Assembly: GCA_035502775.1 (NCBI GenBank)
Contig: DATJUB010000084.1
Location: 1-64,000 of the forward strand
Direction: 5' to 3'
DNA: 64,000 bases
DNA from: 67-14 sp035502775
Lineage (GTDB): Bacteria > Actinomycetota > Thermoleophilia > Solirubrobacterales > 70-9
The notes under the pieces are model-generated. The model was not told the origin of the DNA and searched no databases. It saw only the letters and a program-made list of their open reading frames with translations. The position numbers were made by a program, and so were the translations under genes. Each line of letters begins with the position of its first letter. The first letter of the stretch is position 1. Below are positions 50,532-59,079 of the stretch, in pieces.

Positions 50532-52352
50532 CTAGCTCCGCTTCTTCACCGCCTTGAGCTTCAAGGTCAGCTTCTTCTTCCGGACGATCCCGGTTCCGTC
50601 GCTCGCGACGAACGAGACCGCGGCGGTCAGGGTGAGCCTGCGCTTGCGATGCAGCTTCTTCAGGCCGCTCCCCTTGGCCCGCACCTTCAATCGCACGGTG
50701 GCGGGGCCTTCGACACCGATCGCGTGCGCCTTGACGCGTTTGGTCCCGATCAACTTCACCCGGCCCGCACCCGAGACCGTGACCGGCAGCAGGGCCATGC
50801 CCCGTTTCGGTTTCAGTTTGGGCCGGCCGAGCTTCAGGGTCGGGCGCCGCGGAACGGCGGGACGCCCGGTGCCGGATCCCTCGACCACCTCGAACGAGCG
50901 GGTCGCGGCGGGCCCGACGTTTCCGGTCGGGTCGGTCGCCCGGACCGCGAAGGTGTGCGGAGCGTAGGAGAGCGCGCTTCCGGGAATCTCCGAGCCGGCC
51001 TCGGCGCAGGGGCCGAAGTCGTCGCTGTCGAAGCGGCAGCTGAAGGTCACGTTCGGCTCGTTCGCGCTGAACCTGAACTCGGGGCGGCGGATCTCGGTCC
51101 GGCCGTCCGGTCCGCCGTCGATGCTGGTGACCGGGGCGATCGAGTCGACCGAGAAGCTCCAGACGGCCGGTGTCGGATCGAAGTTGTCCATCGAGTTGAC
51201 CGAGCGGACCCGCAGGGTGTGCGGACCCTGCCCGAGACCGGACGGTTCGAATGGCGACTCGCAGACCTCGTATCCCTCGAAGTCCATCTGACACTCCAGA
51301 ATCGAGCCCTCCTCGGTCGAGGCGATCTCGAAGGCGGCCGAGGTGGAGTCGTGGGCCTCCGGCGGCCCGGAACTGATCTCGGTGCCGGGAATCGTGTACT
51401 GGAAGAGAACGCTTGGCGTTGAGGGGCGGGATTCGAGTGCTGCGATCCCACCCGCAGGAACCAGCAGCGATCCTCCGCCTCCACCACCGCCTCCAGTGGC
51501 TGTCGGAGTTCCACTCGTCATCGTTCCTCCACCGCCTCCGCCTCCACCACCGAAGACACCACCGCCTCCACCCCCGCCCCAACCAGCTGGAGTACTAGGC
51601 GGACCCGCACCACCATCTCCGCCCGTTCCGAGAGAACCGTCGTTTCCGCTATGGCCCGTCTGCCCGAATCCCGGTGATCCCGCGTAGGGATATCCAGGTC
51701 CCCCGCCAAGGCCAGGGACACTTTCTGCACCAACCCCACCCCCAAAGCCACCGGATCCCACGGTGTTGCCCGGCCCGGCCGATTCGGCTCTGCCGCCCAT
51801 GACCCCCGCATGACCCCCGGCCCCGCCCGCCTTGCCGCCGCCGTTCGCGGTCGATCCGGCGCCGCCGCCTCCGGCCGCGACGATCAGCCGGCTCTCGAGG
51901 CTTCCGGGCTCGCCGGGCTCGATCGTGCGAATGTCGGTGGCGCCACCGCCGCCTCCGCCGACCGCTGCCGCGCTGGCGAACATGGCGTCACCGCCGCCGT
52001 TGAAGCCGCCGTCGGTCCCGCTGCCGTCACCGGCCACCAGAATGTAGAGGCGGCCTCCGGAAGTCACCGCTATCCGCCCCTTGACCTCGGCCGGCTGTCC
52101 GCCGAGGATGGTGCCCTTGTCGGCCCCTTTTCCACCGACCGCCTCCACCTCGGCGCTGCGCAGGCCCTCCGGCAGGTTGAGGATCGATTGACCGGTCGTG
52201 AACTTGGTCTCGCCGACCTCGGTCCAGTCCTCCACCCAGACCGAGCCGGCGGGGCTCGGGGCCGGCCAGGACAGGGCCACCACCACGGCGAGCGCCAATC
52301 CCGCCGCGGCCAGGCGCAAGACCGGTTCGATCGAGTTCACGGCTCGGTTCAC
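50532..52352 (-). CDS. Secreted glycine-rich protein with Ig-like domains
   Basis: A 606-residue exported protein (signal segment about 12-36, ending PSPAGS). Residues 70-300 are glycine-rich with long Gly runs (GGGGGGVFGGG), the 'glycine-rich protein' domain also found in bacterial surface proteins. Two Ig-like domains follow: 328-405 (Cys354/364) and 405-490 (Cys439/449), of the type FxCrxD...C seen in extracellular proteins. A basic beta-rich C-terminus (510-606) ends KLTLKLKAVKKRS. Likely surface exposed; no function can be assigned. Confidence 0.75.
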   Translation of the reverse strand: MNRAVNSIEPVLRLAAAGLALAVVVALSWPAPSPAGSVWVEDWTEVGETKFTTGQSILNLPEGLRSAEVEAVGGKGADKGTILGGQPAEVKGRIAVTSGGRLYILVAGDGSGTDGGFNGGGDAMFASAAAVGGGGGGATDIRTIEPGEPGSLESRLIVAAGGGGAGSTANGGGKAGGAGGHAGVMGGRAESAGPGNTVGSGGFGGGVGAESVPGLGGGPGYPYAGSPGFGQTGHSGNDGSLGTGGDGGAGPPSTPAGWGGGGGGGVFGGGGGGGGGTMTSGTPTATGGGGGGGGSLLVPAGGIAALESRPSTPSVLFQYTIPGTEISSGPPEAHDSTSAAFEIASTEEGSILECQMDFEGYEVCESPFEPSGLGQGPHTLRVRSVNSMDNFDPTPAVWSFSVDSIAPVTSIDGGPDGRTEIRRPEFRFSANEPNVTFSCRFDSDDFGPCAEAGSEIPGSALSYAPHTFAVRATDPTGNVGPAATRSFEVVEGSGTGRPAVPRRPTLKLGRPKLKPKRGMALLPVTVSGAGRVKLIGTKRVKAHAIGVEGPATVRLKVRAKGSGLKKLHRKRRLTLTAAVSFVASDGTGIVRKKKLTLKLKAVKKRS

Positions 52353-52432
52353 GAAGTCCCTTTCGTATTCGCGCGTCCCACGAGAACGCCCGGATCGCTC
52401 GGCGGCGCCTCACGGCGGCCGCCTACCATTTT

Positions 52433-52450
52433 GCTCAGATAATCCTGAGC
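52433..52450. promoter_or_regulatory. Inverted repeat between the oxoamine synthase and glycine-rich genes
   Basis: GCTCAG-ATAATC-CTGAGC, extended by TT/AA at both ends, lies 18 bases after the 399-residue synthase stop and 81 bases before the glycine-rich gene start, both on the minus strand. It may terminate the first or regulate the second; no U-run supports termination. Confidence 0.4.
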
Positions 52451-52468
52451 ATAACTCGAATCCCGTGG

Positions 52469-53668
52469 TCAGGTCACCGGATCGGCCGGGGTGGTGGCCC
52501 GCCCCATCGCTTCGACCGCTCGCCGGAGGTGCTCGGCCTCCAGCACCGCCGACATCTGGGCCCTGATCCTGGCCGTTCCCTCGGGGACCACCGGATAGCC
52601 GAACCCGGTCACGAACACACCCTCCTCCAGCATCCTCGCCGAGATCTCGATCGCGGTCGATGTCTCGCCGACGACCACCGGCACGATCGCGCTCTCTCCG
52701 GGCACCGGGTCGAATCCGGCCTCGCCCAGAAGCCGGCGGTACTCGGCCGTGTTCCGCCGGAGACGGTCGATCAGATCCGGGTTCTCGCGCAGCTGCCTGA
52801 GGGCCTCGCGGGCGCTGCAGGCGACCGTCGGCGGCAGGCCGTTCGAGAAGAGCTGGGGCCGCGAGCGCTGTTCGAGCATCGAACAGAGCTCCCGGTCGCC
52901 GGCGACGAACCCCCCGGCCCCGCCGCCGAGCGCCTTGCCCAGGGTGCCGGTGACGATGTCGATCCCGCCCTCGAGCCCGAAATGCTCGGCGGTTCCGCGT
53001 CCGGTTTCTCCCATCACCCCGAGCCCATGGGAGTCGTCGACGATCAGCACGGCGTCGTGGCGCCCGGCGATCTCGACCAGCTCCGGCAGCGGCGCGAGAT
53101 CTCCCTCCATGCTGAACACGCCGTCGGTGACGATCAGCCGGCGTCCGGCCCCCGCCGAGCCGGCCAGCGCGGCCTCGAGCGCGGCCATGTCGCAGTGGGG
53201 GTACACGGTCTTGGCTCCGGGCCGCGCCAGCCGCATCGCGTCGATGATCGAGGCGTGGTTGAGCGCGTCGGAGAAGACGTGGGTCTCGCGGTCGCAGAGC
53301 GCGTCGAGGATCGCGTGGTTGGCGTTCCAGCAGGAGACGTAGGTGATCGCGGCCTCGGTGCCGAGAAACTCGGCCAGGTCCCGTTCCAGTGCGAGGTGCG
53401 GCTCGAAGAGCCCGCAGATGAATCGCACCGAGGCGGTTCCCGCGCCGTAGCGCCGCAGTCCCTCGATCCCGGCCTCGACCACGGCCGGGTTGTTCGCCAG
53501 GCCGAGATAATCGTTGGAGGAGAGCACGAGCACCTCGCCGCGCTCGCGCAGCCGGACCAGTGGCCCCTGGGGCGATTCGTAGACCTTCGGTTCCTTCAGC
53601 GTGCCGCTCGCCGCCATCTGGTCGAGCTCGGAGCGCAGCTCGCCGCGCAGCGCCTCGCGGGCGGTCAC
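52469..53668 (-). CDS. Alpha-oxoamine synthase (KBL/BioF family)
   Basis: A 399-residue fold-type I PLP enzyme. It shows VLSSNDYLGLANNPAVVEAG, DALNHASIIDAMRLARPG, VTDGVFSMEGDLAPL, VDDSHGLGVMGETGRG and the PLP Lys in VTGTLGKALGGGAGGFVAG. The family condenses an amino acid with an acyl-CoA (2-amino-3-ketobutyrate CoA ligase, BioF, serine palmitoyltransferase). No biotin or threonine genes are adjacent. Its start overlaps the stop of the class III aminotransferase by 4 bases, so the two act together. Confidence 0.87.
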   Translation of the reverse strand: MTAREALRGELRSELDQMAASGTLKEPKVYESPQGPLVRLRERGEVLVLSSNDYLGLANNPAVVEAGIEGLRRYGAGTASVRFICGLFEPHLALERDLAEFLGTEAAITYVSCWNANHAILDALCDRETHVFSDALNHASIIDAMRLARPGAKTVYPHCDMAALEAALAGSAGAGRRLIVTDGVFSMEGDLAPLPELVEIAGRHDAVLIVDDSHGLGVMGETGRGTAEHFGLEGGIDIVTGTLGKALGGGAGGFVAGDRELCSMLEQRSRPQLFSNGLPPTVACSAREALRQLRENPDLIDRLRRNTAEYRRLLGEAGFDPVPGESAIVPVVVGETSTAIEISARMLEEGVFVTGFGYPVVPEGTARIRAQMSAVLEAEHLRRAVEAMGRATTPADPVT

Positions 53669-55038
53669 CTGCCGAGCTCCGTCACGGCGCGCTCGACCGC
53701 TGTGCCGATGCGGTCGAGGCAGGCGGCGTACTGTTCGGGCGGCATCGCGAGCGATGGCTGGATGTTGAGCGAGGTCGAGCTGGAGTCGGTCAGGATGCCG
53801 AGCTCGACCGCCCGTCTCCCGACCAGCTGCTGAAGCTCGGGGTCTCGTTCCTTGCTGGCCCGGTCCCTGACGAACTCCAGCGCCTGGAATCCGCCGACCG
53901 CCCGGGCCTCGCCGATCTGTTCGAAGCGATCGGCCAGCTCACCCAGCTTCAGCTCCCCGACCCGTTCGAGCTCGCGGACGTTCTCGAGGACCGGTTCGCG
54001 CTCGAATGCCTCGATCGTGGCGATCGAGGCGGCGCAGGCCCACGGCAGCCAGGACCAGGTCGATCCGGTCGGCACGTCGTCGTAGCCGCCCATCGCCCGT
54101 TCGGTGCCGAGCACCGCGGCGATCGGTGCGACGCCGCCGCCCATCGCCTTGCCGAGACACATCAGATCGGGCTCGATGCCCCAGCGTTCGACCGCGAACA
54201 TGTGGCCGGAGCGGCCGAAGCCGGTCTTGACCTCGTCCACGGCGAGCAGCCATCCGAACTCGTCGCAGAGCCCGGTGAGGGCTTTCCAGAACGCGTCGGA
54301 CGGGGCGACGCAGCCACCGGAACCGAGGATCGGTTCGATCAGCACGCCGGCCACCTCGCCGGGATCAATCGCGTGGAAGAGCAGGTGATCGCGCAGATAG
54401 TCGATGGTGGAGTCGCCGCTGCCGCCGGGACGCGGCGGGCCGAACGGCGAGCGGTACGGGTTCGGGTAGGGCACGTGCGCGAATCCGGCCGAGAGCGCCC
54501 GGATTCCACGGCTGATCTCGTTTTCCTCGGCTCCCAGTGCCGACGTCAGCGAGGTCTCGCCGTGATATCCGCCGAGGAAGCCGATCACGATCGGCCGGCC
54601 GGTCGCCCGCCTCATCATCTTCACCGCGGTCTCGACCGCCTCGGTGCCGTTCAGGCCGAGGTCGAGCCTGGTCAGCGAGCCCGGGGTGATCGCGAGCAGC
54701 TTCTCGGCGAGCGGCAGCATCTCGGTCGAGGCGACGCCGTGGCTGTCCTCGTTGCCGATCCTCCGCAGGGTCTCGACCATCGGATCGATGAAGTCCGAGC
54801 GCCCGGCCCCGAGCGGCACCGAGGCCGAGGAGGAGACGAGATCGACGAAGGTGTTGCCGTCGATGTCGGTCACGAAGTGGCGTTGCTTCGATTCGATGAC
54901 GAAGGGAGCGAGGTGGTGAGAGGTGCCGGGATAGACCAGCTCACGCAGCCGCGAAAGCTCCACACCGCTCTTCGGCCCCGGCAAAGGCCCCGGCAAAGGC
55001 GGAAGATTGTCCAAAGGTTCAGTCAAGTCTGAGATCAC
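53665..55038 (-). CDS. Class III PLP aminotransferase
   Basis: A protein of about 457 residues; I place the start at GTG 55036-55038, because a longer frame begins inside a strong hairpin. Features: DIDGNTFVDLVSSSASVPLG, LNGTEAVETAVKMMRRATGR, IGFLGGYHGETSL, VDEVKTGFGRSG and the PLP Lys in MCLGKAMGGGVAP. It resembles ornithine/4-aminobutyrate or BioA-type aminotransferases. Coupled by a 4-base overlap to the alpha-oxoamine synthase gene: one enzyme makes an aminoketone, the other transfers an amino group. Confidence 0.85.
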   Translation of the reverse strand: MISDLTEPLDNLPPLPGPLPGPKSGVELSRLRELVYPGTSHHLAPFVIESKQRHFVTDIDGNTFVDLVSSSASVPLGAGRSDFIDPMVETLRRIGNEDSHGVASTEMLPLAEKLLAITPGSLTRLDLGLNGTEAVETAVKMMRRATGRPIVIGFLGGYHGETSLTSALGAEENEISRGIRALSAGFAHVPYPNPYRSPFGPPRPGGSGDSTIDYLRDHLLFHAIDPGEVAGVLIEPILGSGGCVAPSDAFWKALTGLCDEFGWLLAVDEVKTGFGRSGHMFAVERWGIEPDLMCLGKAMGGGVAPIAAVLGTERAMGGYDDVPTGSTWSWLPWACAASIATIEAFEREPVLENVRELERVGELKLGELADRFEQIGEARAVGGFQALEFVRDRASKERDPELQQLVGRRAVELGILTDSSSTSLNIQPSLAMPPEQYAACLDRIGTAVERAVTELGR

Positions 55039-55044
55039 TGTAGT

Positions 55045-55115
55045 GGCCAACAACCCCCCGGCAACGATTTCCACTGATAGTCATAGGAAATCGTTGCCAG
55101 GGCGGTTGTTCGGCC
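55045..55115 (-). terminator. Long hairpin between phoA and the aminotransferase
   Basis: Inner perfect 13-bp stem GGCAACGATTTCC (55060-55072)/GGAAATCGTTGCC (55086-55098), continued by AACAACC/GGTTGTT and GGCC/GGCC outer arms. It lies 12 bases after the phoA stop (minus strand) and just upstream of the aminotransferase start. A terminator of phoA or a leader structure of the next gene. Confidence 0.6.
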
Positions 55116-55127
55116 GGGCTTGGTGCC

Positions 55128-56459
55128 TTACGGCGTGCCGAGCAGGGTCTTCTTCGCCACGTCGAACACGTGGGTGTTCGGCCAGACGCCGACCATCTCA
55201 TCGGCGTTGGGTCCGACCGCGGTCACCGGCACCATGCCGCCGGTGTGCTCGCCGGTGGTCCAGTCGACCTTGAACCTGCGGTTGGTGCCCTTGATCTTGA
55301 CCGGGCCGCTCCTGATCGGAACCTGACCCTTCGGACCGGCGTTGTTCAATGGCTTGCCCCAGTAGGGGATCGGGTCGTCGCCGTCCGAGTTGGTGTTGGT
55401 CTCGCCCATCGGCTCGATCGTCATGCCGCCGGTCTCGTGATCGGCGGTGACGATCACCAGAACGTTCGGGTTGGTCTCCCGGTATTCCTGGATCGCCTCG
55501 ACCATCTGGTTGACGGTCCTGCCCGACTGGATCACGTTGCGCACGTCGTGTTCGTGCCCGGCGGAATCCAGGTCGTCGCTCTCCATCGCCATGAAGAACC
55601 CGTTCGGGTTCTGCCCGGCGATCTCGAGCGCCTTCTTGACCATGTCCTTGACCGGCACGTAGTGCGGGTCCTTGCTGATCTTGTAGCCCTTGGTCTCGAT
55701 CCAGCGGCGCTTGGCGCTGTCCTGGACCAGAGCGAGGACCTTGGGACCGGTCAGCGCGGCGACGGTCTTCTTGTCGTAGGCGTACTGGTAGCCCTGGTCG
55801 ACCGCCTTCTTGACCAGGTTGCCCTTGGTGCCCTCCGAGTCGTCCTCGCCGTCCTTGTTGGTGTTGGGGATCTTGCCGTCGTTGCCGGGCGGATACCAGT
55901 AGGCCTCGTTGCCGCCCATCAGGATGTCGACCTTGCCGTTGGTGATCTCCTTGTCGGCGATCACCGACTTCCAGTCACGGTTGATCACCGGACCGCCGAA
56001 GGCGGCGAGGGTGGCGTTGGTGACGTCGTGATCGTTGATCAGCGCGGTGGTCTTGCCCTGCTCCTTGGCGATATCGAGCAGGGTCGGAACCCGCTTCTTG
56101 TCCTTGCCGAGGCCGGTGTAGCCGTTGATCGTCTTCTGGCCGATCGCCCAGGCGGTCGCGCCCGCGGCGGAATCGGTCACCGCGCCGGGACCGAGTGAGA
56201 TCGTGTCGAGGAATCCGGTGTAGGGCAGCGCGTCCATCGGCTGGCGTTCCTCGAGGCCGTAGAGCGCGTACTGGATTGCCGTTCGCTGCTGTATTCCCAT
56301 GCCGTCACCGCTGAGAATGATCACGCTCGTGGCGGGAGTCGGATCCTCCGCCTTCGACGAATCATTCTTCGCGATCAGAGCGACCAAAGCGAGGACGAGC
56401 GTCAGGCCGGCCGCGGCCAGGACGATCTTCCTCATGGATAGGTGCTGAATCGCTGACAT
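55128..56459 (-). CDS. phoA: Alkaline phosphatase (PhoA family), exported
   Basis: A 443-residue secreted phosphomonoesterase. An N-terminal signal/anchor (KIVLAAAGLTLVLALVALIA) is followed by the metal motif LSGDGMGIQQRTA, the nucleophile Ser in VTDSAAGATAWAIG, MAMESDDLDSAGHEHD (metal Asp and His), VIVTADHETGGM and GEHTGGMVPVTAVG. The true start may be the internal MRKIVL. Upstream lies a perfect 17-bp palindrome. Supplies phosphate from organic phosphates outside the cell. Confidence 0.93.
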   Translation of the reverse strand: MSAIQHLSMRKIVLAAAGLTLVLALVALIAKNDSSKAEDPTPATSVIILSGDGMGIQQRTAIQYALYGLEERQPMDALPYTGFLDTISLGPGAVTDSAAGATAWAIGQKTINGYTGLGKDKKRVPTLLDIAKEQGKTTALINDHDVTNATLAAFGGPVINRDWKSVIADKEITNGKVDILMGGNEAYWYPPGNDGKIPNTNKDGEDDSEGTKGNLVKKAVDQGYQYAYDKKTVAALTGPKVLALVQDSAKRRWIETKGYKISKDPHYVPVKDMVKKALEIAGQNPNGFFMAMESDDLDSAGHEHDVRNVIQSGRTVNQMVEAIQEYRETNPNVLVIVTADHETGGMTIEPMGETNTNSDGDDPIPYWGKPLNNAGPKGQVPIRSGPVKIKGTNRRFKVDWTTGEHTGGMVPVTAVGPNADEMVGVWPNTHVFDVAKKTLLGTP

Positions 56460-56483
56460 CTACTTTCGCTCCCTTAGTTGAAG

Positions 56484-56500
56484 GAATTGTTGAACAATTC
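56484..56500. promoter_or_regulatory. 17-bp perfect palindrome upstream of phoA
   Basis: GAATTGTT-G-AACAATTC has 8-bp arms around one base, 25 bases 5' of the phoA start. A second smaller inverted repeat TGTAC-AGCC-GTACA is at 56535-56548, nearer the MBL gene. Both lie in the divergent promoter region and are candidate operators; they are not PhoB-box direct repeats. Confidence 0.5.
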
Positions 56501-56568
56501 GATAATCCTACGAACTCCATCGGCCCCTGTCAACTGTACAGCCGTACAAAGTTCGCCATAATCGGCCG

Positions 56569-57255
56569 ATGAAGAGCACAGCGGTGGGATCGAACGTCAT
56601 CCAGCTCACCCGGTTCGGCCTGGTCAACGCCTTTCTCGTGCGTGAAGACGACGGCTTCACCCTGGTCGACACGATGATCAAGGGCTCCGAGCTGAAGCTG
56701 ATCGCCGCCGCCGCGGAGGCCGGCGCCCCGATCGTGCGTGTCCTGGTCACCCATGCCCACGACGATCATGTGGGCTCCCTCGCCGCGATCGCCAAGGCCC
56801 TGCCCGAAGCCGAGGTGCTCGCGCCGAAACGGGACGCGAAGCTGATCCGGGGCGACAAGACACCGGAGCCCGGCGAACCCGACGGCAAGCTGCTCGGCGG
56901 CTACCCGCCGATCGACGTCACGATCGACCGTGAGCTGACCGAAGGCGACCGGGTCGGATCGCTCGAGGTCTACGACACCCCCGGCCACTCCCCCGGCCAG
57001 CAGGCCTTTCTCGACACGCGGGACGGGACCCTGATCGCCGCCGACGCCTACTCCAGCCTGGGCGGCCTGGCGACCACCGCCGGCCCCTACTGGAAGTTTC
57101 CGTTGCCCGGTTTCGTCACCTGGCACCGCCCCACCGCGCTCGAGAGCGCCAAGAAGCTGCGGAACCTCGGTCCTTCGCGCCTTGCGGTCGGCCACGGCCG
57201 GCCGATCGAGGATCCGATCCACGCGATGAACCGCGCGATCGCCGCCCGGAGCTGA
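56569..57255 (+). CDS. Metallo-beta-lactamase-fold hydrolase
   Basis: A 228-residue MBL protein with the metal motif THAHDDHVGS (HxHxDH), the next ligand in DTPGHSPGQQAFL, DGTLIAADAYSS (Asp) and the final VGHGRPI. Related to glyoxalase II/lactonase-type enzymes; the substrate is unknown. Divergent from phoA, and convergent with the canonical oxidase operon. Confidence 0.88.
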   Translation: MKSTAVGSNVIQLTRFGLVNAFLVREDDGFTLVDTMIKGSELKLIAAAAEAGAPIVRVLVTHAHDDHVGSLAAIAKALPEAEVLAPKRDAKLIRGDKTPEPGEPDGKLLGGYPPIDVTIDRELTEGDRVGSLEVYDTPGHSPGQQAFLDTRDGTLIAADAYSSLGGLATTAGPYWKFPLPGFVTWHRPTALESAKKLRNLGPSRLAVGHGRPIEDPIHAMNRAIAARS

Positions 57256-57279
57256 GCCGACAGCCTCCGGACTCATGCC

Positions 57280-57531
57280 TCACTCGTTGTAGTCGTCGTT
57301 CCTCAGCTCGGTGACGACGTCGTCTTCTTCCTCATCGTCGTCGGGGGAACCCAGCATGTAGATCATGCCCTTCACGATGAAGCCTGCCAGGACCAGCAGC
57401 AGGAACATGCCGTAGAAGATCCCTGCCGTCGAGCCGAACAGCTTCGCCACGAGCGCCACCGAGGCCGCCGCGACGAGCACGGCGACCATCCAGCGGAAGG
57501 CGGCAACTTCGGATGTAAGCGGGTTGCCCAC
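57280..57531 (-). CDS. Cytochrome c oxidase subunit IV-like (CtaF) protein
   Basis: An 83-residue protein with two hydrophobic helices (about 12-32 and 37-56) and an acidic tail DDDEEEDDVV. Located as the last gene of the canonical oxidase operon, 16 bases after ctaE. Actinobacterial aa3 oxidases contain such a subunit IV; similarity is in position and topology more than in sequence. GTG start. Confidence 0.6.
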   Translation of the reverse strand: MGNPLTSEVAAFRWMVAVLVAAASVALVAKLFGSTAGIFYGMFLLLVLAGFIVKGMIYMLGSPDDDEEEDDVVTELRNDDYNE

Positions 57532-57547
57532 CGCGTCGCCCGTCTAC

Positions 57548-58177
57548 CTAGACGATGTAGACGGCGACGAACACAATGATCCACATGATGTCGACGAAGT
57601 GCCAGTAGATGCCCGGTACTTCGACTCCCAGGTGGTTCTTCTGTTCGGGACCGAAATGTCCGCGCCAGGCGCGGATGTTCGCGAAGGTCAGCAGCAGCAG
57701 TCCGACGAAGACGTGCGCTCCGTGCAGGCCGGTGAGGCTGTAGAAGATCGAGCCGAACGCTCCGTCACGGGCGCTGAACCCGATGTGGATGTACTCGTTG
57801 ATCTGGATGAAGAGGAAGGTCGCTCCGAGCAGCCAGGTCAAGGCCAGGCCGAGCTTCAGACCGCGATGGTTGTTGTGCTTGATCGCTTCGAGGGCGTAGT
57901 GGACGGTGAAACTGGATGAGACCAGAACCACCGTGTTGATGAAGGCGATCAGGACCGGGAGGTGAACACCCTCCGGTGGCCACGAATCGGGGTTGGCGAC
58001 GACCCGGAGGAAGAAGTAGGCGGCGAAGAAGGCCGCGAACAGCATGATCTCCGAGAGGATGAAGAGCAGGATGCCGAGGATCGTGCGGTCGATCCGGGCG
58101 CTCTGGTGAGCTTCCGGCGGTCCGTGATGATGATCTTCCGCGTGGCCGTGTCCGACCGGGATGCTTGCGCTTTCCAT
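57548..58177 (-). CDS. ctaE: Cytochrome c oxidase subunit III
   Basis: A 209-residue protein with five hydrophobic helices. LFILSEIMLFAAFFAAYFFLRV holds the conserved Glu of helix III-type motif, FYSLTGLHGAHVFVGLLLL and GVEVPGIYWHFVDIMWIIVF are subunit III signatures. It supports stability and proton uptake of the aa3 oxidase. Starts 2 bases after the stop of the duplicated stress-like gene. Confidence 0.93.
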   Translation of the reverse strand: MESASIPVGHGHAEDHHHGPPEAHQSARIDRTILGILLFILSEIMLFAAFFAAYFFLRVVANPDSWPPEGVHLPVLIAFINTVVLVSSSFTVHYALEAIKHNNHRGLKLGLALTWLLGATFLFIQINEYIHIGFSARDGAFGSIFYSLTGLHGAHVFVGLLLLTFANIRAWRGHFGPEQKNHLGVEVPGIYWHFVDIMWIIVFVAVYIV

Positions 58178-58179
58178 CT

Positions 58180-59079
58180 CTATGCCTCTTTGTCTTCCAC
58201 GGTTTCAGGATCGCCGGCTTCGACGATCGGCTCGCCCTCCGCGACGACCGCCGCGACGACTTCCGGGGTGCTCCCGGCTTCGTGATGGGCCACGGGCTTG
58301 TCGGTGATCTCGCGCACGCGGCCGACCAGGTCGTCCTCGAGCCAGCGCGACTGCTCACCGCTCAGGGTCGAGATCAGCACGTCGTCGACGCGGTAGTGGG
58401 CGATCGCCTCCTTGACCGACTCGAACGGATCGGGGCTCATCGGCTGCCCGGTCGCGTCGATGTCGTCACGGTAGAGCTCGGCCATCAGTGCGGCGAGGTC
58501 GCGAGAGACCTTGTTCAGCGGCACGCCGTCGGTCTGCGGGGCGATGATCGTGAAGCGATGCGGACGCTCCTTCGACCGGTCGAGCAGGCGATCGACGAGA
58601 TCCTGGCTTGAAAGTGTCTGGTTGGCGACGACCAGCGTGTGGGTCACGTTGAGGCTGATCGAGTCGTCCTCGATCCGCACGGGGATGTGCGTGATCTTGA
58701 CCTCGGGCTCGAAGGTGCCTTCCGCCCACTCTTCGAGCGCGCGCCTGGTCAGGCCGAAACGGCTGTCGTAGAGGCAGGAGAGCAGCACCTCGGACGGACG
58801 GTGGCTGCGGATCGCGTCACCGAGCGCGAGATCGGAGGCAGGGTCGAGAACCTCGCCGACCGCCTCGATGCCGAACTCGTCGAGCACGGCCAGGGTCACG
58901 TCGACCCGGCTGCGCGCGGCCTCGGCCGCCTCTTCGGGGCTGAACAGCTGGCCGGCGGCCGGCTGGTTCTGCGGCGCGACGACGACCACATAGCTGGCCT
59001 CGGACGCGCGTTCGAGCGTCGCCTGGATCAGCTTGCGCCCCCCAGCGACTTCATTCAGGAATAGGACGAGTGGCTTCAT
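58180..59079 (-). CDS. Duplicated universal-stress-like protein inside the oxidase operon
   Basis: A 299-residue soluble protein made of two similar alpha/beta halves (about 1-140 and 145-270). Each has a strand-rich start (YVVVVAPQNQPAAGQ; FTIIAPQTDGVPLN), a central helix set (EEAAEAARSRVDVTLAVLDE; VSRDLAALMAELYRDD) and a strand plus loop (PSEVLLSCLYDSRFGLTRRALE; VDDVLISTLSGEQSRWLEDD). This pattern fits tandem UspA/HUP-like domains, but no clear nucleotide motif is seen. Start overlaps ctaD stop by 4 bases. The unusual placement between ctaD and ctaE suggests a role in oxidase assembly or regulation. Confidence 0.6.
   Translation of the reverse strand: MKPLVLFLNEVAGGRKLIQATLERASEASYVVVVAPQNQPAAGQLFSPEEAAEAARSRVDVTLAVLDEFGIEAVGEVLDPASDLALGDAIRSHRPSEVLLSCLYDSRFGLTRRALEEWAEGTFEPEVKITHIPVRIEDDSISLNVTHTLVVANQTLSSQDLVDRLLDRSKERPHRFTIIAPQTDGVPLNKVSRDLAALMAELYRDDIDATGQPMSPDPFESVKEAIAHYRVDDVLISTLSGEQSRWLEDDLVGRVREITDKPVAHHEAGSTPEVVAAVVAEGEPIVEAGDPETVEDKEA

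Noticed and set aside
52469..55038. Biotin synthesis bioF-bioA
   Set aside because: Families are compatible, but no bioB, bioC or bioD is nearby and neither protein shows features I can tie specifically to biotin synthesis.
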